Assembly (NCBI RefSeq): GCF_003480915.1
Contig: NZ_QUKD01000016.1
Span: 1-64,000 of the forward strand
Length of the DNA: 64,000 bases
DNA from: Parabacteroides sp. TM07-1AC
Lineage (GTDB): Bacteria; Bacteroidota; Bacteroidia; Bacteroidales; Tannerellaceae
Direction: 5' to 3'
In this document: positions 7,717 through 18,400 of the stretch, one piece after another
Layout of the letters: every line of letters begins with the position of its first letter
How positions within the stretch are numbered: the stretch's first letter is position 1
The notes under the pieces: generated by a model
Told to the model about the DNA's origin: nothing
The model's input: the letters and a program-made list of their open reading frames with translations, nothing else
The model's database searches: none
Position numbers and translations under genes: made by a program

Positions 7717-7740
7717 GCCAATTTGCTAATTTGCCAATGG
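7717..7740 (+). repeat. Three tandem octamers GCCAATTT-type
   Basis: GCCAATTT, GCTAATTT and GCCAATGG follow one another in the 39 nt between the convergent lptB and CPBP genes. The copies differ at one to two positions. It may be a short intergenic repeat. Confidence 0.5.
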
Positions 7741-7749
7741 ATGAGGGGA

Positions 7750-8640
7750 TTATTGGATGGTTTTCCTGATCCGTTGTACGCATACGATAAATAATAATAA
7801 TGTGATGACAGCCAGTGCTGAATAAGGCAGCAGGTTGGCGTTGGATATATCTCCGGTGATAAATTCATTCTCTTTCAACCGGTTATCAGACATGCCGATC
7901 ACAGCAAATGCATTATTTGCGAAATGGGCAAACACGGGGATCCAAATGTTCCTGCTCCAATATAACAGATAACCAAAATAAGCTCCTAATAACATGCGTG
8001 GAAGGAATCCATAAAATTGCAGATGGAAAGCACTGAATAATATGGCGGCCGACCAGATGACAATATGGTGATTGGCAGTCCATTGACCGATAATGCGCTG
8101 TAATGCTCCCCGGAATAAAAACTCTTCGGTGATACCAGCCATTAAAGCCATGACTACCAGATTGGATAAAAACGTCAGGAGACCGTCACCGGCTAAAAGC
8201 GTATTGGTCAGCTGTTCGGCAAGCGCTTCCTGGGTCTGCATCCAGGCTTCGACAGGAGCCATGAACGAGGGTAATACCATTTGCTTGTTTAGTAGTGCAG
8301 TCAGAGTGATGGTCGGCGACATCAGGATCATGCTGGCCAGTACGAGCAACAGAATCTTTGTATCCGTTTTCCGCTTTATGCAAAGGTAAGCCTCCGGATC
8401 CGGACTGCATAGCCATGCTACCGCCAGTGCCGGGAAGAGGAATGTCCCGATAGCGGAGATCAGTTGCATCATCCGCATCATCCCGGGATAATGCATTATA
8501 TTACCGGCTGTACCATGCAACATAAAAAATATCCCCGTTCCGATCAGGGAAGAAAAAATGGCTCCGAGTAAAAGAGAAACTAACAGGAGCAATAACTGGA
8601 ACAGTGCCGGTTTGCCGGCGTATATACCTTTTAGCATCAT
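7750..8640 (-). CDS. CPBP family intramembrane metalloprotease
   Basis: 296 residues with about eight hydrophobic segments. The Abi/CPBP signature is intact: EEFLFRG (Glu172, Glu173, Arg177), His206 in FSAFHLQF, and His239 in FAHFANN. These are the catalytic and metal-binding residues of the CAAX-protease and bacteriocin-processing-enzyme family. In bacteria these membrane proteases have roles in bacteriocin immunity and protein processing; the substrate here is unknown. It is convergent with lptB. The RRM-gene terminator lies just upstream at 8665-8701, so it probably has its own promoter. Confidence 0.85.
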   Translation of the reverse strand: MMLKGIYAGKPALFQLLLLLVSLLLGAIFSSLIGTGIFFMLHGTAGNIMHYPGMMRMMQLISAIGTFLFPALAVAWLCSPDPEAYLCIKRKTDTKILLLVLASMILMSPTITLTALLNKQMVLPSFMAPVEAWMQTQEALAEQLTNTLLAGDGLLTFLSNLVVMALMAGITEEFLFRGALQRIIGQWTANHHIVIWSAAILFSAFHLQFYGFLPRMLLGAYFGYLLYWSRNIWIPVFAHFANNAFAVIGMSDNRLKENEFITGDISNANLLPYSALAVITLLLFIVCVQRIRKTIQ

Positions 8641-8664
8641 TTATTAAATATAAAGTAGGGACAT

Positions 8665-8701
8665 AAAAAAACTTCTGCCCAAATATAGGCAGAAGTTTTT
8701 T
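8665..8701 (-). terminator. Rho-independent terminator of the RRM gene
   Basis: A 9-bp stem (ACTTCTGCC, 8671-8679, with GGCAGAAGT, 8688-8696) and an 8-nt loop are flanked by A and T runs, so it can act on either strand. It lies 22 nt downstream of the minus-strand RRM gene. Confidence 0.85.
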
Positions 8702-8722
8702 ATTTTTTCGAGGAAGAGTGAA

Positions 8723-8968
8723 TTACATTTTGGGTCTGGCTTCTTTCACAACCATCTGACGACCTTCGAATTCAGCTTCGTTCAATTCGGCAATAGCTTT
8801 TTTTGCTGCTGCATCATCAGGCATTTCTACGAATGCAAAGCCTTTAGATTTACCTGTTTCACGGTCTATGATGATCTTTACAGAATCTACCACTCCGTAT
8901 TCTTCCATTACTTGTTTCAGATCTTCTTCCCGAACACGATAGTTCAGGTTACCAATGTAAATGTTCAT
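8723..8968 (-). CDS. RRM-domain RNA-binding protein
   Basis: 81 residues making one RNA recognition motif. RNP2 is IYIGNL (3-8) and RNP1 is KGFAFVEM (about 42-49), with the aromatic residues that stack on RNA present. The gene encodes only the domain plus a short basic tail. Such stand-alone RRM proteins occur in cyanobacteria and Bacteroidota, where they act as post-transcriptional regulators and are often cold-induced. It has its own terminator, and a 324-bp divergent region separates it from tig. Confidence 0.9.
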   Translation of the reverse strand: MNIYIGNLNYRVREEDLKQVMEEYGVVDSVKIIIDRETGKSKGFAFVEMPDDAAAKKAIAELNEAEFEGRQMVVKEARPKM

Positions 8969-9292
8969 AAAAATAGAAATAATTAAAAAATAAAATTGTT
9001 ACTGATGAAAGTAGTAAACCGGAATTTCGTAACAGAAGTAGATAAATCGACACGTAACAAGTAAATGAAGAAATAAAAACAATGTTATTTACGTTCAAGG
9101 TAAATCCCCTTTCACATTACAAAGGAATACATTTATTTTAGATAAACAAGATTTTGGGTAGAAAAAAATAATATGTGTCTAAATTTGTCTTACTTAGAAC
9201 AAATTAGGTAAACAATTTGCGAGATTAAAAGAATAACTCTAATTTTGCAGCCTAAAATTCGATACGACTATTAATTAAATAAATCATTCAGA
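8969..9292. other. Divergent AT-rich control region between the RRM gene and tig
   Basis: 324 bp without a gene. It holds the tig promoter at 9216-9247. On the minus strand a TACCTTGA-like -7 (about 9095-9102) with a TTTG complement at 9120-9123 might serve the RRM gene, but the 17-nt spacing is short. That would give the RRM mRNA a leader of over 100 nt. No convincing riboswitch or small gene was seen. Confidence 0.5.
9216..9247 (+). promoter_or_regulatory. Promoter of tig
   Basis: TTTG (9216-9219), a 20-nt spacer and TAATTTTG (9240-9247) fit the Bacteroidota consensus fully. The expected start site is near 9254, giving a leader of about 40 nt. Confidence 0.75.
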
Positions 9293-10645
9293 ATGAACGT
9301 TTCGCTTAAGAACATTGATGCCGTTAGCGGTATTGTGAAATTAGAAATAGTGAAGGCTGACTATGCTGAACAGGTTGAAAAGAGCCTGCGCAACTTCCGT
9401 CAGAAAGCAAATGTACCAGGTTTCCGTAAGGGTATGGTACCGATGGGTATGGTGAAAAAAATGTATGGAAAGCACGTGCTGGTTGAAGAAGTTAACAAGT
9501 TGGTTTCTGAAAATCTGTTCAACTATATCCGTGATAACAAATTGAACATTTTAGGTGAACCGATGCCTAATGAAACAGAACAACAGTCAATTAATTTCGA
9601 TACACAGGAAGATTTCGAATTTTGTTTTGATGTAGCTTTGGCTCCGGAAATCAAAATCGAACTGAGCAAAAACGATAAACTGCCTTTCTATCAGGTGGCT
9701 ATCGATGAAGAAATGATGAACCAGCAGGTAGAAGCTTATACTGCAAACTTCGGTTCTTATGACAGCGTTGAAGAAGTAGAAGAAAAAGACCTGGTAAAAG
9801 GTACTATCGCTGAATTGGAAAACGGTTCGCCGAAAGAAGGTGGTATCGTTGTTGAAGATGCAGTCCTGATGTCTTCCTATATAAAAGATGAAGCTGAAAA
9901 GGCTAAATTTATCGGCGCAAAGGTTAATTCTGTAATCGTGTTCAACCCGAACAAGGCTTATGAAGGTGCAGAAGCAGAAATCGCTTCTTTGCTGAAAGTT
10001 GAAAAAGAAGCCGTTGCCGGTATCACTGGTGACTTCAGCTTTGAAATCAAAGAAATTACCCGTCACAAAAATGCAGAACTGAACCAGGAATTGTTCGACA
10101 AAGTATTCGGCGAAGGTGTTGTTACCAGCGAAGAAGAATTTAAGAACAAGATCAAAGAAGCATTGGCTGAACAGTTCACTCCTCAGAGCGACTATAAGTT
10201 CCTGTTGGATGCCCGCGACGTATTGGTACAGAAAGCCGGCGAACTGAAATTTGCTGACGAACTGCTGAAACGTTGGTTGTTGACAGCAAACGAAAAGAAT
10301 ACACCGGAAAAACTGGACGAAGATTATCCTCAGATCATCGAAGACCTGAAATATCAGCTGATCAAAGAAAATCTGGTGAAGAACAATAACCTGAAGGTAG
10401 AAGATGCAGATATCGAAAACTTCGCAAAACGTGTGGCTAAAGCTCAGTTTGCACAGTACGGTATGCTTTCTGTTCCTGAAGAAGTATTGGCTAACTATGC
10501 AAAAGACATGCTGAAGAACAAGCAGACTTTGCAGAATGTTATCGACCGTGCAGTAGAAGAAAAACTGGCTGGCTGGTTGAAAGAACAGGTTGAACTGGAA
10601 GTAAAAGAAGTTTCAGCAGAAGAGTTCAACAAACTCTTTGAATAA
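9293..10645 (+). CDS. tig: Trigger factor
   Basis: 450 residues, the usual length. It is the ribosome-associated chaperone that first meets nascent chains. The N-terminal domain holds the ribosome-binding signature (VPGFRKGMVP, about residues 40-50). The middle region corresponds to the FKBP-like PPIase domain but is divergent, and the helical C-terminal chaperone domain fills roughly residues 250-450. As in many bacteria it lies upstream of clpP and clpX, though clpP has its own promoter here. Confidence 0.95.
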   Translation: MNVSLKNIDAVSGIVKLEIVKADYAEQVEKSLRNFRQKANVPGFRKGMVPMGMVKKMYGKHVLVEEVNKLVSENLFNYIRDNKLNILGEPMPNETEQQSINFDTQEDFEFCFDVALAPEIKIELSKNDKLPFYQVAIDEEMMNQQVEAYTANFGSYDSVEEVEEKDLVKGTIAELENGSPKEGGIVVEDAVLMSSYIKDEAEKAKFIGAKVNSVIVFNPNKAYEGAEAEIASLLKVEKEAVAGITGDFSFEIKEITRHKNAELNQELFDKVFGEGVVTSEEEFKNKIKEALAEQFTPQSDYKFLLDARDVLVQKAGELKFADELLKRWLLTANEKNTPEKLDEDYPQIIEDLKYQLIKENLVKNNNLKVEDADIENFAKRVAKAQFAQYGMLSVPEEVLANYAKDMLKNKQTLQNVIDRAVEEKLAGWLKEQVELEVKEVSAEEFNKLFE

Positions 10646-10735
10646 TATTATTCTTCAGAAACTGTAGTGTTTATTATGGTTTCAGCAAGAAAAAGGGGTT
10701 TCTCTCTAAAAAATATCTTACCGGATAGCAAATAA

Positions 10736-10768
10736 ATTGTTTCTTTCAGAAATTTATTTATAACTTTG
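10736..10768 (+). promoter_or_regulatory. Promoter of clpP(-clpX)
   Basis: ATTG (10736-10739), a 21-nt spacer and TAACTTTG (10761-10768) match the Bacteroidota promoter. The start site would be near 10775, about 60 nt before ATG 10836. Confidence 0.6.
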
Positions 10769-10778
10769 TTATTCCGAT

Positions 10779-10810
10779 AAGTCAGAGGGAAATCCCTTTT
10801 TGTGTGACTT
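10779..10810 (+). promoter_or_regulatory. Hairpin in the clpP mRNA leader
   Basis: AAGTCA (10779-10784) pairs with TGACTT (10805-10810), enclosing AGGG-AAAT-CCCT (10786-10797). It starts within a few nt of the predicted transcription start. It could stabilise the mRNA or be an operator; no family was recognised. Confidence 0.4.
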
Positions 10811-10835
10811 GCGGTTATACAATAAACAGTAAACT

Positions 10836-11504
10836 ATGGACGATTTTAGAAAGTATGCAACAAAACATTTGAGGATGAACAGTAATGCGCTGGATAGTTA
10901 TATGAATATCACCAGCAGTTATATTTCTCCGACAATTATTGAAGAACGTCAGCTGAATGTTGCGCAGATGGACGTGTTTTCCCGTTTGATGATGGACCGT
11001 ATTATCTTCCTGGGAACACAGGTCGACGATTATTCGGCCAATGTGATTCAGGCGCAATTATTATATCTGGATTCAAGCGACCCCGGCAAGGATATATCCA
11101 TTTATATTAACTCCCCCGGTGGTTCCGTATATGCTGGCTATGGTATTTACGATACCATGCAGTTTATCGGTTGTGACGTTTCTACTATCTGTACAGGTAT
11201 GGCGGCCTCTTTTGCTGCCGTGTTGCTGGTAGCCGGAACAAAAGGCAAACGTATGGCGTTGCCTCATTCACGCGTTATGATCCACCAACCTCTGGGCGGT
11301 GTACAAGGACAGGCTTCGGATATCGAGATTACAGCTCGCGAGATCCTGAAGGTGAAAAAGGAACTGTACACTATTATTTCAACTCATTCAGGAAAACCTT
11401 ATGAAGAAGTAGAACGCGACAGTGACCGCGACTACTGGATGACCGCCGAAGAAGCGAAAGCTTACGGTATGGTCGATGAGATCCTGGTTCGTAACAATAA
11501 ATAA
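10836..11504 (+). CDS. clpP: ATP-dependent Clp protease proteolytic subunit
   Basis: 222 residues, the serine protease that forms the double-heptamer chamber degrading proteins delivered by ClpX. The catalytic Ser125 lies in GMAASFAAV and His150 in RVMIHQP; the Asp is in the ERDSDRDYW segment near 197-199. [11 protein letters not shown] (91-101) is the conserved oxyanion-side loop. It is followed by a terminator and then clpX, so ClpP can be made in excess of ClpX. Confidence 0.95.
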   Translation: MDDFRKYATKHLRMNSNALDSYMNITSSYISPTIIEERQLNVAQMDVFSRLMMDRIIFLGTQVDDYSANVIQAQLLYLDSSDPGKDISIYINSPGGSVYAGYGIYDTMQFIGCDVSTICTGMAASFAAVLLVAGTKGKRMALPHSRVMIHQPLGGVQGQASDIEITAREILKVKKELYTIISTHSGKPYEEVERDSDRDYWMTAEEAKAYGMVDEILVRNNK

Positions 11505-11513
11505 CAAACATAG

Positions 11514-11543
11514 AGACAAGGCTTTTTGTGCCTTGTCTTTTTT
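11514..11543 (+). terminator. Terminator between clpP and clpX
   Basis: AGACAAGGC (11514-11522) pairs with GCCTTGTCT (11530-11538), loop of 7 nt, then a T run. It lies 9 nt after clpP and 23 nt before clpX; no promoter was seen in between, so it may be a partial attenuator of read-through into clpX. Confidence 0.85.
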
Positions 11544-11566
11544 GACAATTAAATAAACAAAAATCT

Positions 11567-12796
11567 ATGGCCAAAACAGGCGACGTTTGTACGTTTTGTG
11601 GGAGGAGCAGCCGGGACGTTAATATGTTGATAAATGGGATATCCGGTGCTATATGTGACGAGTGTGCACAGCAAGCGTATGAAATTGTAAAAGAACAACA
11701 GCCTGCCAGGAAAAGCTCTTTGGGTCTTGACCGGGCAGAATTGCCGAAGCCGGAGGATATAAAAAACTTTCTGGACCAATATGTGATCGGACAGGATGAC
11801 GCCAAGCGCTACCTTTCTGTTTCGGTGTATAACCATTACAAGCGGTTACTTCAGAAAGTCACCTCGGATGATGTGGAGATCGAGAAATCTAATATTATTA
11901 TGGTTGGCGCAACCGGTACGGGTAAAACTTTGCTGGCGCGTACGATCGCGAAATTACTGCATGTGCCGTTTGCTATTGTAGACGCTACGGTGCTGACTGA
12001 AGCCGGTTATGTGGGAGAAGATATTGAAAGTATTCTGACCCGTCTGTTGCAGGCTGCCGATTATGATGTGGATGCAGCACAGCGGGGAATTGTATTTATT
12101 GACGAGATAGATAAGATAGCACGTAAAAGTGACAATCCTTCTATAACCCGCGATGTCAGTGGTGAAGGTGTACAGCAGGGCTTGTTGAAGCTGTTGGAAG
12201 GTTCGATCGTAAACGTACCTCCCCAGGGCGGAAGAAAGCATCCTGAACAGAAAATGATTGCGGTGGATACAAAAAATATCCTGTTTGTCTGCGGGGGAGC
12301 CTTTGACGGAATCGAAAAGAAGATTGCTCAACGTCTGAACACCCGTGTCGTTGGATATTCTGCCAGCAAGGAAACTGCCCAGGTCGACAGGAATAATTTC
12401 CTGAAATACATTACGCCGACAGACCTGAAGTCGTTCGGATTGATTCCGGAGATCATCGGCCGTCTGCCTATTCTGACTTATTTGAACCCGCTTGACCGGA
12501 GCACGCTTCGCAGCATCCTGACAGAACCGAAGAATTCGATCATCAAACAGTATGTCAAACTGTTCGAGATGGACGCCATTAAACTGACGTTTGATGAAGA
12601 AGTTTACGAATACATTGTAGACAAAGCTTTGGAATTTAAGCTGGGAGCCCGTGGCCTTCGTTCAATCGTCGAGGCTATCATGATGGATGCTATGTTCTGC
12701 ATGCCGTCAGAAAAGAAAAAGAAACTCCATGTTACTTTGGAGTATGCGAAGGAGAAGTTTGAAAAATCAGATGTAAACCGTTTGCAGATAGCGTAA
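11567..12796 (+). CDS. clpX: ATP-dependent Clp protease ATP-binding subunit ClpX
   Basis: 409 residues. ClpX unfolds substrates and feeds them to ClpP. The N-terminal zinc domain has four cysteines (8, 11, 30, 33). Walker A is GATGTGKT (114-121), Walker B IVFIDEID (about 175-182), and the substrate pore loop GYVGED is at 147-152. The RKHPEQ region and the C-terminal D2 small domain are normal. It follows clpP with a terminator between them, and recQ starts 28 nt downstream. Confidence 0.95.
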   Translation: MAKTGDVCTFCGRSSRDVNMLINGISGAICDECAQQAYEIVKEQQPARKSSLGLDRAELPKPEDIKNFLDQYVIGQDDAKRYLSVSVYNHYKRLLQKVTSDDVEIEKSNIIMVGATGTGKTLLARTIAKLLHVPFAIVDATVLTEAGYVGEDIESILTRLLQAADYDVDAAQRGIVFIDEIDKIARKSDNPSITRDVSGEGVQQGLLKLLEGSIVNVPPQGGRKHPEQKMIAVDTKNILFVCGGAFDGIEKKIAQRLNTRVVGYSASKETAQVDRNNFLKYITPTDLKSFGLIPEIIGRLPILTYLNPLDRSTLRSILTEPKNSIIKQYVKLFEMDAIKLTFDEEVYEYIVDKALEFKLGARGLRSIVEAIMMDAMFCMPSEKKKKLHVTLEYAKEKFEKSDVNRLQIA

Positions 12797-12824
12797 TGCC
12801 TGCGGTTTGTAAAATATAATAAGT

Positions 12825-15005
12825 ATGGCGAAGAAGGATAGTATAACTGAGCATTTAAAGACTCATTTTGGTTTTGATACCTTTAAAGGGAATCAGAAAG
12901 CAATCATTGAAAATGTGCTGGCCGGGAATGATACCTTTGTGTTGATGCCCACCGGCGGAGGTAAGTCTCTCTGTTACCAGTTGCCTTCTATTATGATGGA
13001 AGGTACGGCGATCGTAATTTCCCCCCTGATTGCTCTGATGAAGAATCAGGTAGATGCCATGCGTAATTTCAGTGAAGAAGATGGGGTAGCCCATTTTATC
13101 AATTCGTCGCTGAATAAGTCTGCCATCGACCAGGTGAAGGCTGATATAATGGCCGGTCGTACAAAATTATTGTATGTTGCCCCGGAGTCGCTGACCAAAG
13201 AGGAAAACGTGGAATTTCTGAAAAATGTGAATATCTCGTTCTATGCTGTCGACGAAGCGCATTGTATTTCTGAGTGGGGACATGATTTTCGTCCGGAGTA
13301 TCGTCGGATACGCCCCATCATCAATGAAATAGGGAAACGTCCGTTGATCGCATTGACAGCCACTGCCACTCCGAAAGTGCAGCATGATATCCAGAAAAAC
13401 CTGGGCATGATAGATGCTTCAGTTTTCAAATCCTCCTTTAACCGTTCTAATTTATATTACGAAGTTCGTCCGAAGGATGAAAATATAGACCGCGAGATCA
13501 TTAAATATATTAAGGCCAACGAAGGTAAATCGGGTATTGTTTATTGTTTGAGCCGCAAGAAGGTGGAAGAGTTTGCCGATATTCTGAAAGCAAACGGGAT
13601 CAAAGCCCTTGCCTATCATGCCGGAATGGATTCGGCGCAGCGTTCAGCCAATCAGGATGCGTTCCTGCTGGAAACGGCAGATGTCATTGTGGCTACTATC
13701 GCTTTCGGTATGGGTATCGATAAGCCGGACGTGCGTTATGTCATTCATTACGATATACCGAAAAGTCTCGAAGGTTATTACCAGGAGACAGGCCGTGCCG
13801 GCCGTGATGGCGGCGAAGGCCAGTGCATTGCCTTTTATGCTTACAAGGATTTGCAGAAGCTGGAAAAGTTTATGCAGGGAAAACCTGTAGCGGAGCAGGA
13901 GATCGGCAAACAGTTGTTGCTTGAAACAGCCGCTTATGCCGAGACTTCCGTGTGCCGCCGTAAAGTTCTGTTGCATTATTTTGGTGAAGAGTACCTGGAA
14001 GATAATTGTGGAAGTTGTGATAATTGTTTGAACCCCAAAAAGCAAGTGGAAGCGAAAGAATTATTGAGTGCAGTACTTGAAGTGATAAGTACGTTAAAGG
14101 AAAAATTTAAGGCAGACTATATTGTCAATATGTTGGTCGGAAACGAGACCTCCGAAATTCAATCTTACAAACACAATGAAATGGAAATCTTCGGTTCCGG
14201 AACGGACGAAGATGACAAGACCTGGAATGCAGTGATCCGTCAGGCACTGATCGCCGGGTATCTGACAAAAGATATCGAAAATTATGGTCTGCTGAAGATT
14301 TCGCCGAAAGGGAAAGACTTCATGAAGAAACCGGTGTCTTTCAAAATAACGAAGGATAACGAGTTTGAAGAAGAGGAAGAAGAAGTACCGGTACGCGGTG
14401 GTGCTACTTGTGCTGTAGACCCGGTTCTTTATTCTATGATGAAAGATTTGCGTAAGAAACTGTCCAAACGTCTGGAAGTTCCTCCTTTTGTGATTTTCCA
14501 GGACCCGTCATTGGAAGCAATGGCTACCACTTATCCGGTGACGTTGGATGAATTGCAGAATATCCCCGGTGTCGGGGCCGGCAAGGCAAAACGCTACGGG
14601 CAGGAATTTATTACGCTGATCAAAAAACACGTCGAAGAAAACGAGATCGAACGTCCGGAAGATTTGCGTGTACGTACGGTTGCCAACAAATCGAAACTGA
14701 AAGTTTCCATTATCCAGCGGATCGACCGTAAGGTGGCTTTGGATGAGATCGCCTTGACGAATGGTCTTGAATTTAACGAATTGTTGGATGAGATCGAAGC
14801 GATCGTTTATTCCGGAACACGCATCAATATCGATTACTTTGTCAATGATGTGATGGACGAAGATCATGTGGAGGATATCTATGAATATTTCAAGGATTCT
14901 GAAACGGACGATCTGGAAGATGCGATCGAAGAATTGGGCGGTGATTATACGGAAGAAGAAATTCGTCTGGTACGCATTAAGTTCCTTTCAGAGATGGCCA
15001 ATTAA
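12825..15005 (+). CDS. recQ: ATP-dependent DNA helicase RecQ
   Basis: 726 residues. A 3'-5' DNA helicase for recombination and fork repair. Walker A is TGGGKS (43-48), the DEAH box is at 143-146 (AVDEAHCISEWGHDFRPEY), and the Cys-rich zinc motif (C-x-RR...CGSCDNC) is near 377-401. An RQC winged helix and an HRDC domain (about 525-610) follow. An acidic C-terminal extension of about 110 residues (630-726) looks like a helix-turn-helix region seen in Bacteroidota RecQ. It is probably in the clpX transcription unit and ends at a strong terminator. Confidence 0.95.
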   Translation: MAKKDSITEHLKTHFGFDTFKGNQKAIIENVLAGNDTFVLMPTGGGKSLCYQLPSIMMEGTAIVISPLIALMKNQVDAMRNFSEEDGVAHFINSSLNKSAIDQVKADIMAGRTKLLYVAPESLTKEENVEFLKNVNISFYAVDEAHCISEWGHDFRPEYRRIRPIINEIGKRPLIALTATATPKVQHDIQKNLGMIDASVFKSSFNRSNLYYEVRPKDENIDREIIKYIKANEGKSGIVYCLSRKKVEEFADILKANGIKALAYHAGMDSAQRSANQDAFLLETADVIVATIAFGMGIDKPDVRYVIHYDIPKSLEGYYQETGRAGRDGGEGQCIAFYAYKDLQKLEKFMQGKPVAEQEIGKQLLLETAAYAETSVCRRKVLLHYFGEEYLEDNCGSCDNCLNPKKQVEAKELLSAVLEVISTLKEKFKADYIVNMLVGNETSEIQSYKHNEMEIFGSGTDEDDKTWNAVIRQALIAGYLTKDIENYGLLKISPKGKDFMKKPVSFKITKDNEFEEEEEEVPVRGGATCAVDPVLYSMMKDLRKKLSKRLEVPPFVIFQDPSLEAMATTYPVTLDELQNIPGVGAGKAKRYGQEFITLIKKHVEENEIERPEDLRVRTVANKSKLKVSIIQRIDRKVALDEIALTNGLEFNELLDEIEAIVYSGTRINIDYFVNDVMDEDHVEDIYEYFKDSETDDLEDAIEELGGDYTEEEIRLVRIKFLSEMAN

Positions 15006-15032
15006 TACACGGATCCTTCTTAAACAGGAATT

Positions 15033-15078
15033 AAAAAGGTTCTTTCCCGCAAACAGAACTGCAGGAAAGGACCTTTTT
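15033..15078 (+). terminator. Terminator after recQ
   Basis: AAAAAGGTTCTTTCC (15033-15047) pairs with GGAAAGGACCTTTTT (15064-15078) with one G-T pair; 16-nt loop and a T run at the end. Confidence 0.85.
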
Positions 15079-15151
15079 AGTTTCCATCCGGGAGCAAATT
15101 CAGTTTCATTCGGATGAAAATTATATTTCTTTCGAAAGGAATTTTTCAAAC

Positions 15152-15183
15152 ATTGCATAGTTCCCGGAAAAATCGTATATTTG
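15152..15183 (+). promoter_or_regulatory. Promoter of guaB
   Basis: ATTG (15152-15155), 20-nt spacer, TATATTTG (15176-15183): a near-consensus Bacteroidota promoter with the start site about 22 nt before ATG 15213. No guanine-riboswitch-like structure was noticed in the short leader. Confidence 0.65.
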
Positions 15184-15200
15184 CGCGCAATAATTTTTAA

Positions 15201-16688
<1,488 letters not shown>

Positions 16689-16717
16689 TAAATGCGCATA
16701 AATCCCGTTATATAAAA

Positions 16718-16781
16718 AACACTAATTTAATCGGGTAGCATACTTTTTGGGGATGCTATCCGTTAGATTAGTGTTATTTTT
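16718..16781 (+). terminator. Long terminator hairpin after guaB
   Basis: The left arm starts AACACTAAT (16718-16726) and the right arm ends ATTAGTGTT (16767-16775); the arms extend inward with few mismatches (GGGTAGCAT with GATGCTATC). A T run follows. A TATTTTTG at 16775-16782 overlaps the T run and resembles a -7 box, but lacks a -33 box at the right spacing. Confidence 0.8.
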
Positions 16782-16815
16782 GTAATGTGTACGTAGTATG
16801 ATAAACGGATTTTTG

Positions 16816-18387
16816 ATGAAAAAGTTACTTGTATTATCTTTGTTATTCGCTTGTTTAACCGGAGAAGCCGCTAATAAGGCAGACTCTGTAGTAATGACTG
16901 TGGCCGGAAAACAGGTATCGCTGGATGAGTTTGTTTTTATGGCACGGAAGAATGGTGAAGTTAATTTATCTGATCGTAAATCGTTGGAAAGTTATGTGGA
17001 GCTGTATAAAAACTTCAAGTTGAAAGTGGCGGCAGCAGAAGCAGCAGGTCTGGACAAGACGAAAGAGTTTACCGACGAGCTGGAAGGATACCGCGCTCAG
17101 TTGACATCGAGTTACTTGTCGGATAAAGACGGGGAAGAGGCTGCCGTTCGGGTTGAGTATGACCGTTTGGGAGAAGTCCTGGAGTTAAGCCATATCCTGT
17201 TCCGCCTGCCGGAGAAGACGGTTTCGAAAGATACGGTAGCTGTTTATGAAAAAGCCATGAAAGCCTATGAACGTATAAAGAACGGGGAAGATATTGCCGT
17301 TGTCGGTCAGGAGCTTACCAAGCTCGATTCTACCAAACAGACCGGATACGAATATACGCGTTGTCTGATGCCTATGCAGACTATAAAAGCGTTTGAAAAT
17401 TACGCCTACTCCATGAAGCCGGGCGAATTATCCATGCCGGTTCGTTCTACCCTGGGATTTCATATCATCAAACTGCATAGCCGCAAACCCAATCCGGGTA
17501 TGCGTCATGTCGCTCACATCCTGATCCCGTTCCAGAAGGATTCTGTAACACGCAGTGATAGTGAAACGCTGGCTTTGGCTGAAGATGTTTATCAGAAGAT
17601 ACAGAACGGTGCCGACTTCGGGAAGCTGGCTGAAGAATATTCATCGGACGGAGCTTCGGCACGCAAAGGTGGCGAGCTGCCTTGGTTCGGTGTCGGAGAA
17701 ATGGTGGAACCGTTTGAAAGAGGCGCCTTTGCCCTAAATACTCCGGGTGAACTTTCAAAGCCCGTCAAAACACGTTTCGGTTATCATATCATCAAACTGA
17801 TTGAAAAGCGCGGAATACCTTCTTTCGAAGAAAAGAAAAAAACATGGTCACGCACGATGGCGCAGGGCGAACGTAATTTTGAATATTACAAGGCATTCGA
17901 CGAACGCCTGAAAAAAGAATACGGCTATGTGTTCTATCCGGAAGCATATGCCGAACTGCAGGCTTTGTGTAATGATCATTTCCCTACCGATAAGGAATTC
18001 TATGAAAAGGCGAAGGATATGGATAAGACACTGATCCATTTGGTGGATACCGATTTCCCGCAGAGTGAGTTCGCTTACTATATTCAGCGCTGTCCGTTCT
18101 CGACAAAAACATATGCAGGTGATTTTATGCAGGAAGTGTTCGACCTGTTCGTCCGTGATATTGTCACGACAGCCGAACGTAAGAATCTCGAAACCAAACA
18201 TCCTGAATTTATACATCTCATGCAGGAATATCGTGACGGCATCCTGTTGTTCAATATCAGTAACCAGAAAGTCTGGAGCAAGCCTGCTGCCGAACAATCC
18301 GAGCTGGAAAGTGCCTGGTTGAAGGAGTTGAATAAGGAATATCCTGTTACGATTAACTGGAAATTGTTGAAAAAACTAAAGAAATAA
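16816..18387 (+). CDS. Periplasmic peptidylprolyl isomerase with two parvulin domains
   Basis: 523 residues from ATG 16816, which starts a signal peptide (MKKLLVLSLLFACLTGEA); the in-frame ATG at 16798 would add six residues before it. An N-terminal SurA/PpiC-like helical region precedes two parvulin-type domains, about 116-220 (SHILFRLP...FHIIKLHSRKP) and 226-335 (VAHILIPF...GYHIIKLIEKRG). A helical C-terminal part follows. It is the first gene of an outer-membrane biogenesis run with the lipoprotein, SurA and OstA-like genes, so a role in folding outer-membrane proteins is likely. Confidence 0.85.
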   Translation: MKKLLVLSLLFACLTGEAANKADSVVMTVAGKQVSLDEFVFMARKNGEVNLSDRKSLESYVELYKNFKLKVAAAEAAGLDKTKEFTDELEGYRAQLTSSYLSDKDGEEAAVRVEYDRLGEVLELSHILFRLPEKTVSKDTVAVYEKAMKAYERIKNGEDIAVVGQELTKLDSTKQTGYEYTRCLMPMQTIKAFENYAYSMKPGELSMPVRSTLGFHIIKLHSRKPNPGMRHVAHILIPFQKDSVTRSDSETLALAEDVYQKIQNGADFGKLAEEYSSDGASARKGGELPWFGVGEMVEPFERGAFALNTPGELSKPVKTRFGYHIIKLIEKRGIPSFEEKKKTWSRTMAQGERNFEYYKAFDERLKKEYGYVFYPEAYAELQALCNDHFPTDKEFYEKAKDMDKTLIHLVDTDFPQSEFAYYIQRCPFSTKTYAGDFMQEVFDLFVRDIVTTAERKNLETKHPEFIHLMQEYRDGILLFNISNQKVWSKPAAEQSELESAWLKELNKEYPVTINWKLLKKLKK

Positions 18388-18400
18388 GAAAGAGAAGGTT

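Noticed and set aside
16775..16782. TATTTTTG as promoter of the two-parvulin gene
   Set aside because: It coincides with the T run of the guaB terminator, and there is no -33 box at 19-21 nt spacing.
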